DNA from: an uncultured Prevotellaceae bacterium
GTDB taxonomy: Bacteria > Bacteroidota > Bacteroidia > Bacteroidales > Muribaculaceae
Direction of reading: 5' to 3'
Assembly: GCA_937898675.1 (NCBI GenBank)
Contig: CALEJB010000037.1
Coordinates: 1 to 64,000, forward strand
DNA: 64,000 nt
Part shown: one piece after another, positions 32,941 to 41,068 of the stretch
Layout of the letters: the number at the start of each line of letters is the position of its first letter
How positions within the stretch are numbered: the stretch's first letter is position 1
Position numbers and translations under genes: made by a program
Notes under the pieces: model-generated
The model's database searches: none
What the model saw: only the letters and a program-made list of their open reading frames with translations
What the model was told of the DNA's origin: nothing

Positions 32941-34872
32941 ATGATGAAAGCTAAATTATTGATCTGCTCGTTATTGATGGGAACGGCGCTCCTGGCTATC
33001 GCAGCCAAGGACCCTGTTCTTATGACCATCAACGGCAAAGACATCAAACTCTCGGAGTTTGAGTACCTCTATCACAAGAACAATCAGCAGCAAATCGAGA
33101 AAGAGACCCTCGAGCAGTATGTTGACCGCTTTGTGCTTTACAAGCAGAAGGTGGCCGACGCCGAGGCGGCAGGCATCGACACGACAGATGTGTTCAGGCG
33201 TGAATTCGATGGCTACTGCAGCGAACTTGCAGAGCCTTTTATGGCCGACGACACCACCTATCGCTGGCAGTTCATCACCGAGGCCTATGACCGTGCACAC
33301 CATGAAGTTGACATTGACCACATGATGCTTCCCCTTGGCAATACTCCCGCCGAGACGCAGTCCAGCATTGAGCGCATGGACAGCATTCGCAATTGCATCC
33401 TGGCCGGACAGCCGTGGGAGGAACTGGCCGATGAACTCTCGAGTGACCCTTCCAAGGTGCGCAACCACGGTAAGTATGGATTTATCGGAGTCAATACCTT
33501 CCCCTATGGATTTGAGAATGTGGTTTACACTACTCCCGTCGGTGAGGTTTCTCAGCCGTTCAAGACCCAGTTCGGCGTTCACATGGTGCGCGTCAACGGC
33601 ACCCGTCCCTATGACGCTGTGCATGCCGAGCACATTCTTGTGCTCTTCCCGCGTGGCGCTAAGCTCACGCCCGAGCAGCAGGCGGTCACAAAGGCCAAGG
33701 CCGACTCGATTTACAATTTGCTGATGGAGGGTGCCAATTTCGAAGAAACGGCCCGCACGCTCAGCGAGGACCCCGGTTCGGCAAAGCGTGGCGGTGAACT
33801 CGGCTGGTTTGGCCGCGGCCGCATGGTAAAGCCCTTTGAGGATGCCGCCTTCAGCCTTGCCGACGGCGAGGTCAGCAAACCCGTAGCAAGCCAATACGGC
33901 TTCCACATCATCAAGAAACTGGGCCACGGCGTTCCTTCGCTGGACGAGATGCGCCCCGCTATCGAAAAGATGATTGAGCGTGATGAGCGCTCCGGGCTCA
34001 TCAAGGAGCGTCGTCTTGCCGACCTCAAGTCAAAATACGGCTTCAAGCTCAACCCCGATGCCGAGGCATTGTTGCGCAAGGAACTGGAGGCTAACGGGGG
34101 CTATGACTCGGCGTTCATTGCCCAGACGCTCAGCACTTCACAGGCGCCGCTGTTTACCTATGGCGGCAAGCACTCTGTTCCTGTTTCGCAACTCATGACT
34201 GTAGTCAACAAAAAAGCCAAGTTTGTCGATATTAATTCGGCCCATGCCTACCTCATGTCACAGGTGGACCCTGTTGCCGAGAGACTTCTCACGGAATATA
34301 ACGGCCAGCAATTGATGTTGACCAACGACGAATACCGCAACCTCATCAACGAGTACCGTGACGGCATGCTGCTGTTTGAAATCAGCAACCGCCGCGTTTG
34401 GAAGGCTGCCAGCAAGGACACCGTTGGCCTGGAGCAGCACTTTGCCCAGAACCGCGGCAAATACAACTGGAATGAACCCCACTTCAAGGGCATCATACTC
34501 AGCGCCAAAAATGACAGCGTGCTGAATGCCGTCAAGGAAGACATGAAGGTATTTGACGCCGCAACGCTGACCGATGAGCTGCACAAGAAGTATGGTAACG
34601 ACATCCGCATGGAGCGCATGGTGGTCAAGCAGGGCGAGAACCCCTATGCCGACTACCTCGCTTTCAACGTGCCCGGCAAGCCTGAGCGCAAGGCTTATCC
34701 CGAGTTTATGATTCTCGAGGGCAGTGTGATTGACAATCCCGAGGAAATGTCCGATGTGCGCGGTGCCGTCGCCAGCGACTATCAGGACGTGCTCGAGAAG
34801 CAGTGGATTGAGGAACTTGCAGCGAAGTATCCTGCCAATATCAACAACAAGGTGCTCAAAAAAGTGAAGTAA
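32941..34872 (+). CDS. Peptidyl-prolyl isomerase with two PpiC domains (SurA-like)
   Basis: 643 residues with a signal peptide (about 1-22). Two parvulin (PpiC) domains follow at roughly 125-215 and 240-335, each with the GWFGRG/GFIGV and FGVHMVRV/YGFHIIKK elements, then a long C-terminal region. It should assist folding of outer-membrane proteins in the periplasm. In many Bacteroidales such genes sit directly next to the surA and lptA-like genes; here a terminator and an unrelated three-gene cassette separate it from them. No consensus promoter was found in the 150 nt before the start. Confidence 0.85.
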   Translation: MMKAKLLICSLLMGTALLAIAAKDPVLMTINGKDIKLSEFEYLYHKNNQQQIEKETLEQYVDRFVLYKQKVADAEAAGIDTTDVFRREFDGYCSELAEPFMADDTTYRWQFITEAYDRAHHEVDIDHMMLPLGNTPAETQSSIERMDSIRNCILAGQPWEELADELSSDPSKVRNHGKYGFIGVNTFPYGFENVVYTTPVGEVSQPFKTQFGVHMVRVNGTRPYDAVHAEHILVLFPRGAKLTPEQQAVTKAKADSIYNLLMEGANFEETARTLSEDPGSAKRGGELGWFGRGRMVKPFEDAAFSLADGEVSKPVASQYGFHIIKKLGHGVPSLDEMRPAIEKMIERDERSGLIKERRLADLKSKYGFKLNPDAEALLRKELEANGGYDSAFIAQTLSTSQAPLFTYGGKHSVPVSQLMTVVNKKAKFVDINSAHAYLMSQVDPVAERLLTEYNGQQLMLTNDEYRNLINEYRDGMLLFEISNRRVWKAASKDTVGLEQHFAQNRGKYNWNEPHFKGIILSAKNDSVLNAVKEDMKVFDAATLTDELHKKYGNDIRMERMVVKQGENPYADYLAFNVPGKPERKAYPEFMILEGSVIDNPEEMSDVRGAVASDYQDVLEKQWIEELAAKYPANINNKVLKKVK

Positions 34873-34897
34873 TCAATATCACCGCAATAATTCAGCG

Positions 34898-34936
34898 CAG
34901 GCCACCCGCAATGGGGTGGCCTGTGTTGTTTTTGTT
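34898..34936 (+). terminator. Intrinsic terminator after ppiC-type gene
   Basis: 10-bp perfect stem CAGGCCACCC/GGGTGGCCTG, 6-nt loop, followed by TGTTGTTTTTGTTG. Confidence 0.85.
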
Positions 34937-35021
34937 GTGACAGGTGCGTTGCCGTTTTGGCGACTATGTTCATTATATATACAATGTGAAATGTGCAACG
35001 GCACTACCGAAAACAATAAAA

Positions 35022-35038
35022 TGCGTAAAAAATACGCA
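35022..35038. promoter_or_regulatory. Candidate operator 1 of NUDIX regulator
   Basis: TGCGTA-AAAAA-TACGCA, a perfect 6-bp inverted repeat with an A5 spacer, just upstream of the expected -33 region. Its centre is 53 bp (five helical turns) from the centre of site 2. Confidence 0.5.
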
Positions 35039-35065
35039 AAAAATGGTCAGTTCAAAAATAGGCAT

Positions 35066-35073
35066 TATCTTTG
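35066..35073 (+). promoter_or_regulatory. -7 element of NUDIX regulator gene
   Basis: TATCTTTG, full -7 match, 31 nt before the ATG. The -33 region lacks a good TTG. It lies between the two palindromes. Confidence 0.6.
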
Positions 35074-35075
35074 CA

Positions 35076-35090
35076 GTGTAAAAAATACAC
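35076..35090. promoter_or_regulatory. Candidate operator 2, at the transcription start
   Basis: GTGTA-AAAAA-TACAC, a perfect 5-bp inverted repeat with the same A5 spacer as site 1. It starts 2 bp after the -7 box, so a bound protein would block initiation. Confidence 0.5.
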
Positions 35091-35104
35091 AAAGCATATT
35101 TGAT

Positions 35105-35836
35105 ATGAAATTTGATAAGGCAAATATGATGTGGCAATCACCATACTGGCATCCGGCGGTAACCACCGATGCCGTGGTGCTGGGTTTTGACGGCGAAGCG
35201 TTAAACGTGCTCCTCATCAGGCGCGGCCTGGAACCTTTCAAGGGAAGGTGGGCGCTCCCCGGCGGCTTTTTTCGCGAGGATGACCAGTGTGCCAAGGAGT
35301 GCGTCATGCGCGAGTTGCAAGAGGAGACCAACATCAAGGTAAGTTATCTTGAGGAGTTGGGCACATACTCCGACATCGGCCGCGACCCGCGCGAGCGCGT
35401 CATCACCATAGCGTTCTTTGCGTTGGTCAAGCAGAGCGATTACCGGGTGACGGGCGGCGACGATGCAGTCGAGGCGCGATGGTTTTCGGTCAAGGATCTG
35501 CCCCAGCTGGCGTTCGACCACGATAAGATCATCGACGCTGCGCTCGATGCCCTGCGCCGGCAGATTCATTTCGAGCCCATCGGGTTCCGCCTGCTGGACG
35601 AGATGTTCACGATGCCTGAGTTGCAGAACATTTACATTGCAATCCTTGACCCGCCTGCCGATGACATGAAACTGCGCGACCGCCGCAACTTTCCCAAAAA
35701 GATGCTCAAGCTTGGCTACATCCGCGACACGGGAAAGAAGCAGACGGGAAACCCGCACCGCTCACCCAAGCTCTATGCCTTTGACCCCGAGGCCTATGCC
35801 AACGCCAAGAAGGTGGGGATGAGACTCGAGTTCTAA
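35105..35836 (+). CDS. NUDIX-domain transcription regulator (NrtR/AraR-like)
   Basis: 243 residues starting MKFDKANMMW, placed just after the promoter; the frame is open upstream but not coding. The N-terminal NUDIX domain (about 20-150) has GRWALPGGFF and a box ending RELQEETNI, close to REUXEEXGU but with Asn for Gly at the end. The C-terminal 90 residues form a winged helix (NFPKKMLKLGYIRDTGKKQ and PHRSPKLYAFD), as in NrtR and the Bacteroides AraR regulators. Those proteins bind ADP-ribose-like or sugar ligands in the NUDIX fold and repress transcription. The two palindromes at its own promoter suggest autorepression. The ligand is unknown. Confidence 0.8.
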   Translation: MKFDKANMMWQSPYWHPAVTTDAVVLGFDGEALNVLLIRRGLEPFKGRWALPGGFFREDDQCAKECVMRELQEETNIKVSYLEELGTYSDIGRDPRERVITIAFFALVKQSDYRVTGGDDAVEARWFSVKDLPQLAFDHDKIIDAALDALRRQIHFEPIGFRLLDEMFTMPELQNIYIAILDPPADDMKLRDRRNFPKKMLKLGYIRDTGKKQTGNPHRSPKLYAFDPEAYANAKKVGMRLEF

Positions 35837-35855
35837 ACAAGTATTGTTTTACTTT

Positions 35856-35876
35856 AACTGCCCCTTGCGGGTAGTT
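35856..35876 (+). terminator. Weak stem-loop after NUDIX regulator gene
   Basis: AACTGCCC pairs with GGGTAGTT (one G-T pair), 5-nt loop, then ATTTCG. It could terminate or attenuate readthrough into the VWA gene. Confidence 0.35.
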
Positions 35877-35897
35877 ATTTCGCACCAAATTTTCATT

Positions 35898-35912
35898 GTG
35901 TAAAAAATACAA
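35898..35912. promoter_or_regulatory. Candidate operator 3, upstream of VWA gene
   Basis: GTGTA-AAAAA-TACAA, the same layout as operators 1 and 2 with one arm base changed, 54 nt before the VWA start. It links the VWA gene to the NUDIX regulator. Confidence 0.4.
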
Positions 35913-35966
35913 TAACAAACTGATTAAAATAGCATTTATTCATCATTAAAAAAATGCATTACGATT

Positions 35967-37076
35967 ATGAAGAACAATCAATCAACCAACAACGCTCCTG
36001 AGCAGAATTCGTCAAGCCGCAAGGCCCAGATTTACAACCTGATTATCGTTGACGAGAGCGGCTCGATGGGCTGTCTGCGCACAGCAACGCTCAAGGGCAT
36101 CAACGAGACCATCGACACCATTCGCACAGCCCAGCGCGACTTTGGCGACAAGCAGGAACATTTCCTCACGCTGGTGTCCTTTGACTCTGGTTACCGCAAG
36201 GCGTCGGTGCGCACCGTTATCGACACGATGCCCATCGACAAGGTCGAGAACTTTGCGGACTACAGCCCTTGCGGCGGCACTCCGCTGTACGATGCCATCG
36301 GTCTCTCGCTCACGGCACTGCATGAGCGCATCAAGGACAATGAAGACGCCACGGCCGTGGTGACCATCTTGAGTGACGGCATGGAGAACTCGTCGGTAGA
36401 ATGGAGCGGTCCCGCCGTCAAGCAGCTCATTGAACAGTTGACCGAGGAAGGCTGGTCATTATCCTACATGGGCTCGGCACACGATGTCAAGGACGTGACA
36501 ATCAACCTGTCCATCAATAACTTCATTGAGTTCAGCCATGACGACATGGGCACATCCAGTACCTGGGGCCGCGAGATGGCCTCAAAGCGCGCCTATTACC
36601 AGAAGATGAACAACGGCTATTGCGGCAGCGACAGCCTCGAGAAAAAGCGCGCCATGCGCCGCAAGTTTGCCAGCGAGTATTACAGCCAGCGAGTGACTCC
36701 TGAGCCCGTCACCGCGCTGCAGCCCAACGAGGTCTTTGTATTTGGCAGCAATCCCCAAGGCAGGCATGAAGGCGGCGCCGCCGCGTTTGCGCTGAAGCAC
36801 TTTGGAGCCCAGATGGGCGTGGGCGAGGGCCCGCAGGGACAGTCCTATGCCATTCCCACCACAGGCGGGTTTGATCTGCTGCGCCAGGCCGTTGGGCGCT
36901 TTATCGACTTCGCCCGTAACAATCCTGACAAGCGCTTCCTAGTCACCGCCGTTGGATGTGGCACTGCAGGACTCGACCCCCGCATGGTGGCGATGCTTTT
37001 TGTCGATGCCGTCAAGGTCGAGAACATCGCATTGCCTAAGGTGCTCTGGGAATATTTGGGTTTGAATATGCAATGA
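35967..37076 (+). CDS. VWA-domain protein with C-terminal A1S_2505-like domain
   Basis: 369 residues, no signal peptide. Residues about 20-230 are a von Willebrand A domain with a complete MIDAS: D29-x-S31-x-S33, Thr in GGTPLYDA and Asp in LSDGMENSS. Residues about 250-369 have FVFGSNPQGRHEGGAA, GQSYAIPTTGG and VTAVGCGTAG. These features recall the A1S_2505/phage-associated family, which looks like a nucleotide- or ADP-ribose-binding macro-like fold. A NUDIX regulator upstream, an operator-like palindrome and a small unknown gene downstream suggest a nucleotide or NAD-derivative response. Activity is inferred, not shown. Confidence 0.68.
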   Translation: MKNNQSTNNAPEQNSSSRKAQIYNLIIVDESGSMGCLRTATLKGINETIDTIRTAQRDFGDKQEHFLTLVSFDSGYRKASVRTVIDTMPIDKVENFADYSPCGGTPLYDAIGLSLTALHERIKDNEDATAVVTILSDGMENSSVEWSGPAVKQLIEQLTEEGWSLSYMGSAHDVKDVTINLSINNFIEFSHDDMGTSSTWGREMASKRAYYQKMNNGYCGSDSLEKKRAMRRKFASEYYSQRVTPEPVTALQPNEVFVFGSNPQGRHEGGAAAFALKHFGAQMGVGEGPQGQSYAIPTTGGFDLLRQAVGRFIDFARNNPDKRFLVTAVGCGTAGLDPRMVAMLFVDAVKVENIALPKVLWEYLGLNMQ

Positions 37077-37147
37077 AAAACACGCAACCGAGCAAATAAA
37101 CATTTAGTGTAGAGTTAATTAAGTTAGTTGTTGATTTATAAATTTGA

Positions 37148-37600
37148 ATGATTATGTATAGTGTAAATGATCTGCTCCATGGCGCAAGAGTGATGGCCCA
37201 GAGCGTGTTTGGACGCCGCAGTGAGTACACCTTGCAGTTCAACCACGAGGACGATGGCAAGTGGTATGTGGACTTCCCCGGCTGGCCCTTTGACCACCAC
37301 AACCTGATGATGGTGGCTGGCGCAGACGAGCTGTGTGATTTCCTCAGCGAGGATGGCAGGTTTGCCTATGTGGATGTGATGCCCAGCAACCGGCTCCTCG
37401 ACAAGCTGGGATATGCTCGGCTTGAGCAGGGCGCAAACTCGCTCACGGGCGGTTCCATCTACACGGTAAAGGAACTGCCGGGCTTTGAGTGGGAAATATG
37501 GCTCTGCCCCCGTCACGCTGTTTGTGCTGGTCCACTATCCCAAGTACCTGTACATCCGCAAGTCAGCAAGCCGCACGTCCTCGGCCAACGGCAGCGATGA
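37148..37600 (+). pseudogene. Small unknown protein, probably frameshifted near its end
   Basis: As read, 150 residues; residues 1-118 (SEYTLQFNHEDDGKWYVDFPGWPF, a LMMVAGADELCDFL helix) look like a compact folded protein of unknown function, possibly the DUF6717 kind. After WEIWLCP the frame turns to a Pro/Gln/His-rich string. Removing one C from the C5 run at 37507-37511 gives VTLFVLVHYPKYLYIRKSA and a stop at 37602-37604, which is far more protein-like. So either a real +1 frameshift or a homopolymer error is present. It is 71 nt after the VWA gene, and probably the third gene of the NUDIX cassette. Confidence 0.6.
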
Positions 37601-37654
37601 TTAACGTCCTGCCGTGGTGATGCGGCGACAGCGCTAATCCCGATAACTCTGCCT

Positions 37655-37712
37655 CAGGGCTGCCCGCAACCCGGCAGCCCTGTGTCTTTAGCGTGTTGCC
37701 GGGTTTTGTTTT
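37655..37712 (+). terminator. Overlapping hairpins: stem-loop plus intrinsic terminator
   Basis: Hairpin A: CAGGGCTGCC (37655-37664) with GGCAGCCCTG (37673-37682). Hairpin B: CCCGGCA (37670-37676) with TGCCGGG (37697-37703), followed by TTTTGTTTTAAC. The two share 37673-37676 and exclude each other, so this is either a simple terminator with an extra stem or an attenuator-like switch ahead of the surA-type operon. Confidence 0.6.
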
Positions 37713-37734
37713 AACAAACATTTTGGGAATTGAT

Positions 37735-37765
37735 TTTGCCAAGTCAATAAAAATGGGGAAATTTG
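37735..37765 (+). promoter_or_regulatory. Promoter of surA-type operon
   Basis: TTTG (37735-37738), 19 bp, GAAATTTG (37758-37765, one mismatch to TAnnTTTG), 32 nt before the GTG start. Confidence 0.5.
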
Positions 37766-37797
37766 CAGGTTGAAACAAGCAAAAACAAGAATATAAC

Positions 37798-39162
37798 GTG
37801 AAACAGAGATTTTTTACCGCATTGGCGTTTGCCGTAGTGGCGCTCATGTCGCTGGCGCAGAACAACATCGCCGAGGAAGTGGCATGGGTGGTCGGTGACG
37901 AACCCATCTTCAAGAGTGACATCGAGGAGCAGTATCAGCAGGCGCTGTATGAGCGTGCCGCTATCGACGGCAACCCCTATTGTGTCATTCCTGAGCAGAT
38001 GGCGCTGGACAAACTTTTTCTTGACCAGGCCCGCATCGACACCGTCGAAGTCCAGCGTTCGGCCATCTCGTCGGAGGTCGAGAGCCGCATCAACTTCTTT
38101 ATTGCCAACCTGGGTTCCAAGGAGAAGGTCGAGGAATACTTCCGCATGCCCCTGCCGCGCCTGCGCGAGAAACTCAATGAGGTCTATAGCGACCAATACA
38201 TGATTCAGCAGGTGCAGAGCGACTTGACCAAGAACGTCAAGGCCACTCCTGCCGATGTGCGCAAGTACTACAATAGCCTGTCCAAGGACTCGCTGCCTTA
38301 CATTCCCTTGCAGGTCGAGGTGCAGATTATCACCATCAACCCCGTCATACCGCAGCAGGAGATTGACGAGGTGAAATCGCGCCTGCGCGACTATGCCCAG
38401 CAGGTCAACAGCGGCGAGCGTGAGTTCTCCACACTGGCCATCCTTTACAGCCAGGACCAAAACACCGCCGTGTATGGCGGCGAGACCGGTTTCCAGAGCC
38501 GTTCGGTGCTGTTGCCGGAGTATGCCACGGCGGCCTTTAACCTCAGCGACAGCAAGCGTGTGTCCAACATTGTTGAGACCGACGACGGTTTCCACATCAT
38601 CCAACTCATCGAGAAACGCGGCGACCGCATCAACACCCGCCACATTCTGCTCCGTCCCAAGGTGAGCGACAAGGACCTCACCGACGCTATCGTGCGCCTT
38701 GATTCCGTACGCTCCGACATTGTTGCCGGCAAGAAGACTTTCGACGACATGGCGCTCTACATCTCCCAGGACAAGGACTCGCGCAACAACAACGGCAACA
38801 TGCTCAACGAGAAGACCCACAGCAGCCAGTTTGAGATGGCCGACCTGCCCGCCGAGGTGGGCAAGAAGGTGGCCACGATGCAGGCTGGCGACATCAGCGA
38901 GCCCTTTGTGATGCTCAACCCCAAGACACGCCGTGAGCAGGTGGCCATCGTGCGCCTTGTCAAGCGCCTCGACGGCCACAAGGCTGACTTGGCCGACGAT
39001 TACATGATTATTAAGGACATGTGCGAGGCCGACGCCAAGCAGAAGATTATCCACGACTGGGTGGTCCAGAAGCAAAAGAGCGTCTATGTCTATATCGAGG
39101 AGGGCTGGCGCAACTGTGACTTCAAGTACGACTGGCTCAAGACCTCAAAAACCGAGGAATAA
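37798..39162 (+). CDS. SurA-like periplasmic chaperone/peptidyl-prolyl isomerase
   Basis: 454 residues from a GTG start, with a signal peptide (about 1-20, LMSLAQ|N). A SurA_N-type helical region opens with AEEVAWVVGDEPIFKSDIEEQ. Two parvulin domains follow (about 165-275 and 280-385; DDGFHIIQLIEKRG then INTRHILLRPK). It should escort unfolded outer-membrane proteins. It heads the operon surA-like, OstA/LptA-like, mutL, PHP phosphatase, SGNH hydrolase, AlbA_2, and lies downstream of the NUDIX-VWA cassette. Confidence 0.87.
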   Translation: MKQRFFTALAFAVVALMSLAQNNIAEEVAWVVGDEPIFKSDIEEQYQQALYERAAIDGNPYCVIPEQMALDKLFLDQARIDTVEVQRSAISSEVESRINFFIANLGSKEKVEEYFRMPLPRLREKLNEVYSDQYMIQQVQSDLTKNVKATPADVRKYYNSLSKDSLPYIPLQVEVQIITINPVIPQQEIDEVKSRLRDYAQQVNSGEREFSTLAILYSQDQNTAVYGGETGFQSRSVLLPEYATAAFNLSDSKRVSNIVETDDGFHIIQLIEKRGDRINTRHILLRPKVSDKDLTDAIVRLDSVRSDIVAGKKTFDDMALYISQDKDSRNNNGNMLNEKTHSSQFEMADLPAEVGKKVATMQAGDISEPFVMLNPKTRREQVAIVRLVKRLDGHKADLADDYMIIKDMCEADAKQKIIHDWVVQKQKSVYVYIEEGWRNCDFKYDWLKTSKTEE

Positions 39163-39235
39163 CAACCGTTCACCGTTCGCGATGCCTGTATTCAACGACC
39201 ATCAGTCCTGCCATGGCTGTGGCGACAGCGCTAAA

Positions 39236-41068
39236 ATGCGCCGCCGCCACCTCTTAATGGTGTGTTGCCTGATGGCTCTGCTGTTTGCTCCCGTTCTGTT
39301 GGCACAGCAGCCCGTTCACCGTGCTACGCGTCAGCGCACCGCCGCGCCGGCCAAGCGCGAGCGTTCGCCGCTGCCCAAGAATCCGCAGCCCGCCAAGGCG
39401 GCCAAGTCGGGCGCCAAGGCCAAGCCCGTGAGCCGCATCACGCCGCAGATTCCCAAGGCCAACCGCAACCAGACCAACAAGGTCTTTCTGGAGAATGCCG
39501 ATATCCTGAGCGCCAACGAGTTGATAAGCAAGGACTATCAGGTGCTCAAGGGCAATGTGCGTTTTCGCCGCGGCGAGATGTATATGTTCTGCGACAGCGC
39601 CTATTTCTATGCCGAGACGAGTTCGCTGGATGCCTTTGGCAATGTGCGCATGACACAGGGCGACACGCTGTGGGTGTATAGCGACGTGTTGCATTACTAT
39701 GGCGACCAGGGCATCGCCGAACTGCGCAACAATGTGCGTCTCGAGAACCGCAGCACCACGCTGCTGACCGATGCGTTGGACTATGAAATCAACAGCAACG
39801 TCGGCTATTACTTCGACGGCGGCACCATCGTCGATAACCGCAACCACACCGAGTTGAGTTCGCAGTTCGGCAAATATGAACTGGATACCAAGCAGGCAGA
39901 GTTCTCGCGCAATGTGCACCTGATCAATGACCGGTACGAGATGTTCACCGACTTGCTTGACTACAACACGATGACCCACATCGCCCAGATTTCGAGCCAT
40001 ACGGTCATTGTGAGCGACAGCAACAGCATCACCACGTCAAGCGGCTGGTACAACACCAGTGCCGACGACGCGACGCTTTACCAGCGTTCGATGGTTACCG
40101 CCAAGGACGGCAAGACGCTCGAGGGCGACACGCTGTACTACAACCGCTCGCTCAACTATGGAGAGGCGCGCGGCAACGTCATTATCACCGACCCCGGCCA
40201 CAAGGTGATTCTTGACGGTGACTACGGCTACCACGATGACAATGCCCACTACAGTTTTGTGACGCGCCATGCCCGTGCCCGCGAGTTCTCGCAAGAGGAC
40301 ACCATCTACCTGCATGCCGACACGCTGCTCACACTCATCAACCCCGTCGTCAGCGACTCGGTCAACGACTCGGTGCGCGTGCTGCGCGCGTTTAACCAGG
40401 TGCGCTTTTACCGCAACGACGTGCAGGGCATCTGCGACTCGTTGCAGATGAGCGAGAGCGACACCATCATCAACATGTACCGCCACGCTGTGGTGTGGAA
40501 CCTTGAACGCCAAATTTTTGGCGACGAAATCAATGTCCATCTCAATGACAGCGCCGCCGACTGGGCGACGATGCCCACGGGAGGCTTTATGGCCGACCAC
40601 TTGGGCGAAATATACTATGACCAGTTGAGTGGCAAGAAGATGAAGGCTTTCTTTGAGGAAAAGGAATTGCGCCGCTTGGAGGTGGACGGCAATGTGCAAG
40701 TCATCATGTTCCCCGAGGAGAAGGACAGCACCTATAACAAGATGGTGACGGCCGAGTCAAGCTATATGCGGCTCAACCTCAAGCCCAAGCAGGAGGTTGA
40801 CCGAGTGACCATGTGGCCCGATGTGACGGGAAAGGTCATCCCCTTGTACCTGGCCAAAAAGAGCGACCTGTACCTGCCGCAGTTCATGTGGTATGACGCT
40901 CTGCGCCCCAAGTCGCCCGACGACATCTATGACGTGAGCGATGAACTCAAGCAGATGATTCAGGGCATCCAGGGCGGCACGCGCCGCCGCTCGGGAAGCA
41001 ATGCCGCCAATAGTCAAACCGCTGCGGACGCTGCTGCGCCCGCTCAAGACAGCCCCGTGAACCCATGA
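39236..41068 (+). CDS. OstA/LptA-like LPS-transport family protein
   Basis: About 610 residues from ATG 39236, chosen because it directly precedes a signal peptide (MRRRHLLMVCCLMALLFAP); ATG 39182 would add 18 residues. A basic Ala/Lys/Pro-rich linker leads into repeated OstA-type beta-strand units (KDYQVLKGNVRFRRGEMYMFCDSAYFY, LDAFGNVRMTQGDTLWVYSD and similar), as in LptA/LptD N-terminal domains. Bacteroidota encode this long form next to surA and mutL. It should bridge or bind LPS in the periplasm. The stop codon overlaps the mutL start (ATGA), so the two are coupled. Confidence 0.83.
   Translation: MRRRHLLMVCCLMALLFAPVLLAQQPVHRATRQRTAAPAKRERSPLPKNPQPAKAAKSGAKAKPVSRITPQIPKANRNQTNKVFLENADILSANELISKDYQVLKGNVRFRRGEMYMFCDSAYFYAETSSLDAFGNVRMTQGDTLWVYSDVLHYYGDQGIAELRNNVRLENRSTTLLTDALDYEINSNVGYYFDGGTIVDNRNHTELSSQFGKYELDTKQAEFSRNVHLINDRYEMFTDLLDYNTMTHIAQISSHTVIVSDSNSITTSSGWYNTSADDATLYQRSMVTAKDGKTLEGDTLYYNRSLNYGEARGNVIITDPGHKVILDGDYGYHDDNAHYSFVTRHARAREFSQEDTIYLHADTLLTLINPVVSDSVNDSVRVLRAFNQVRFYRNDVQGICDSLQMSESDTIINMYRHAVVWNLERQIFGDEINVHLNDSAADWATMPTGGFMADHLGEIYYDQLSGKKMKAFFEEKELRRLEVDGNVQVIMFPEEKDSTYNKMVTAESSYMRLNLKPKQEVDRVTMWPDVTGKVIPLYLAKKSDLYLPQFMWYDALRPKSPDDIYDVSDELKQMIQGIQGGTRRRSGSNAANSQTAADAAAPAQDSPVNP

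Noticed and set aside
37148..37604. Programmed +1 frameshift in the small cassette gene
   Set aside because: No slippery heptamer, stop codon at the shift site or stimulatory structure was seen; mutation or sequencing error is simpler.
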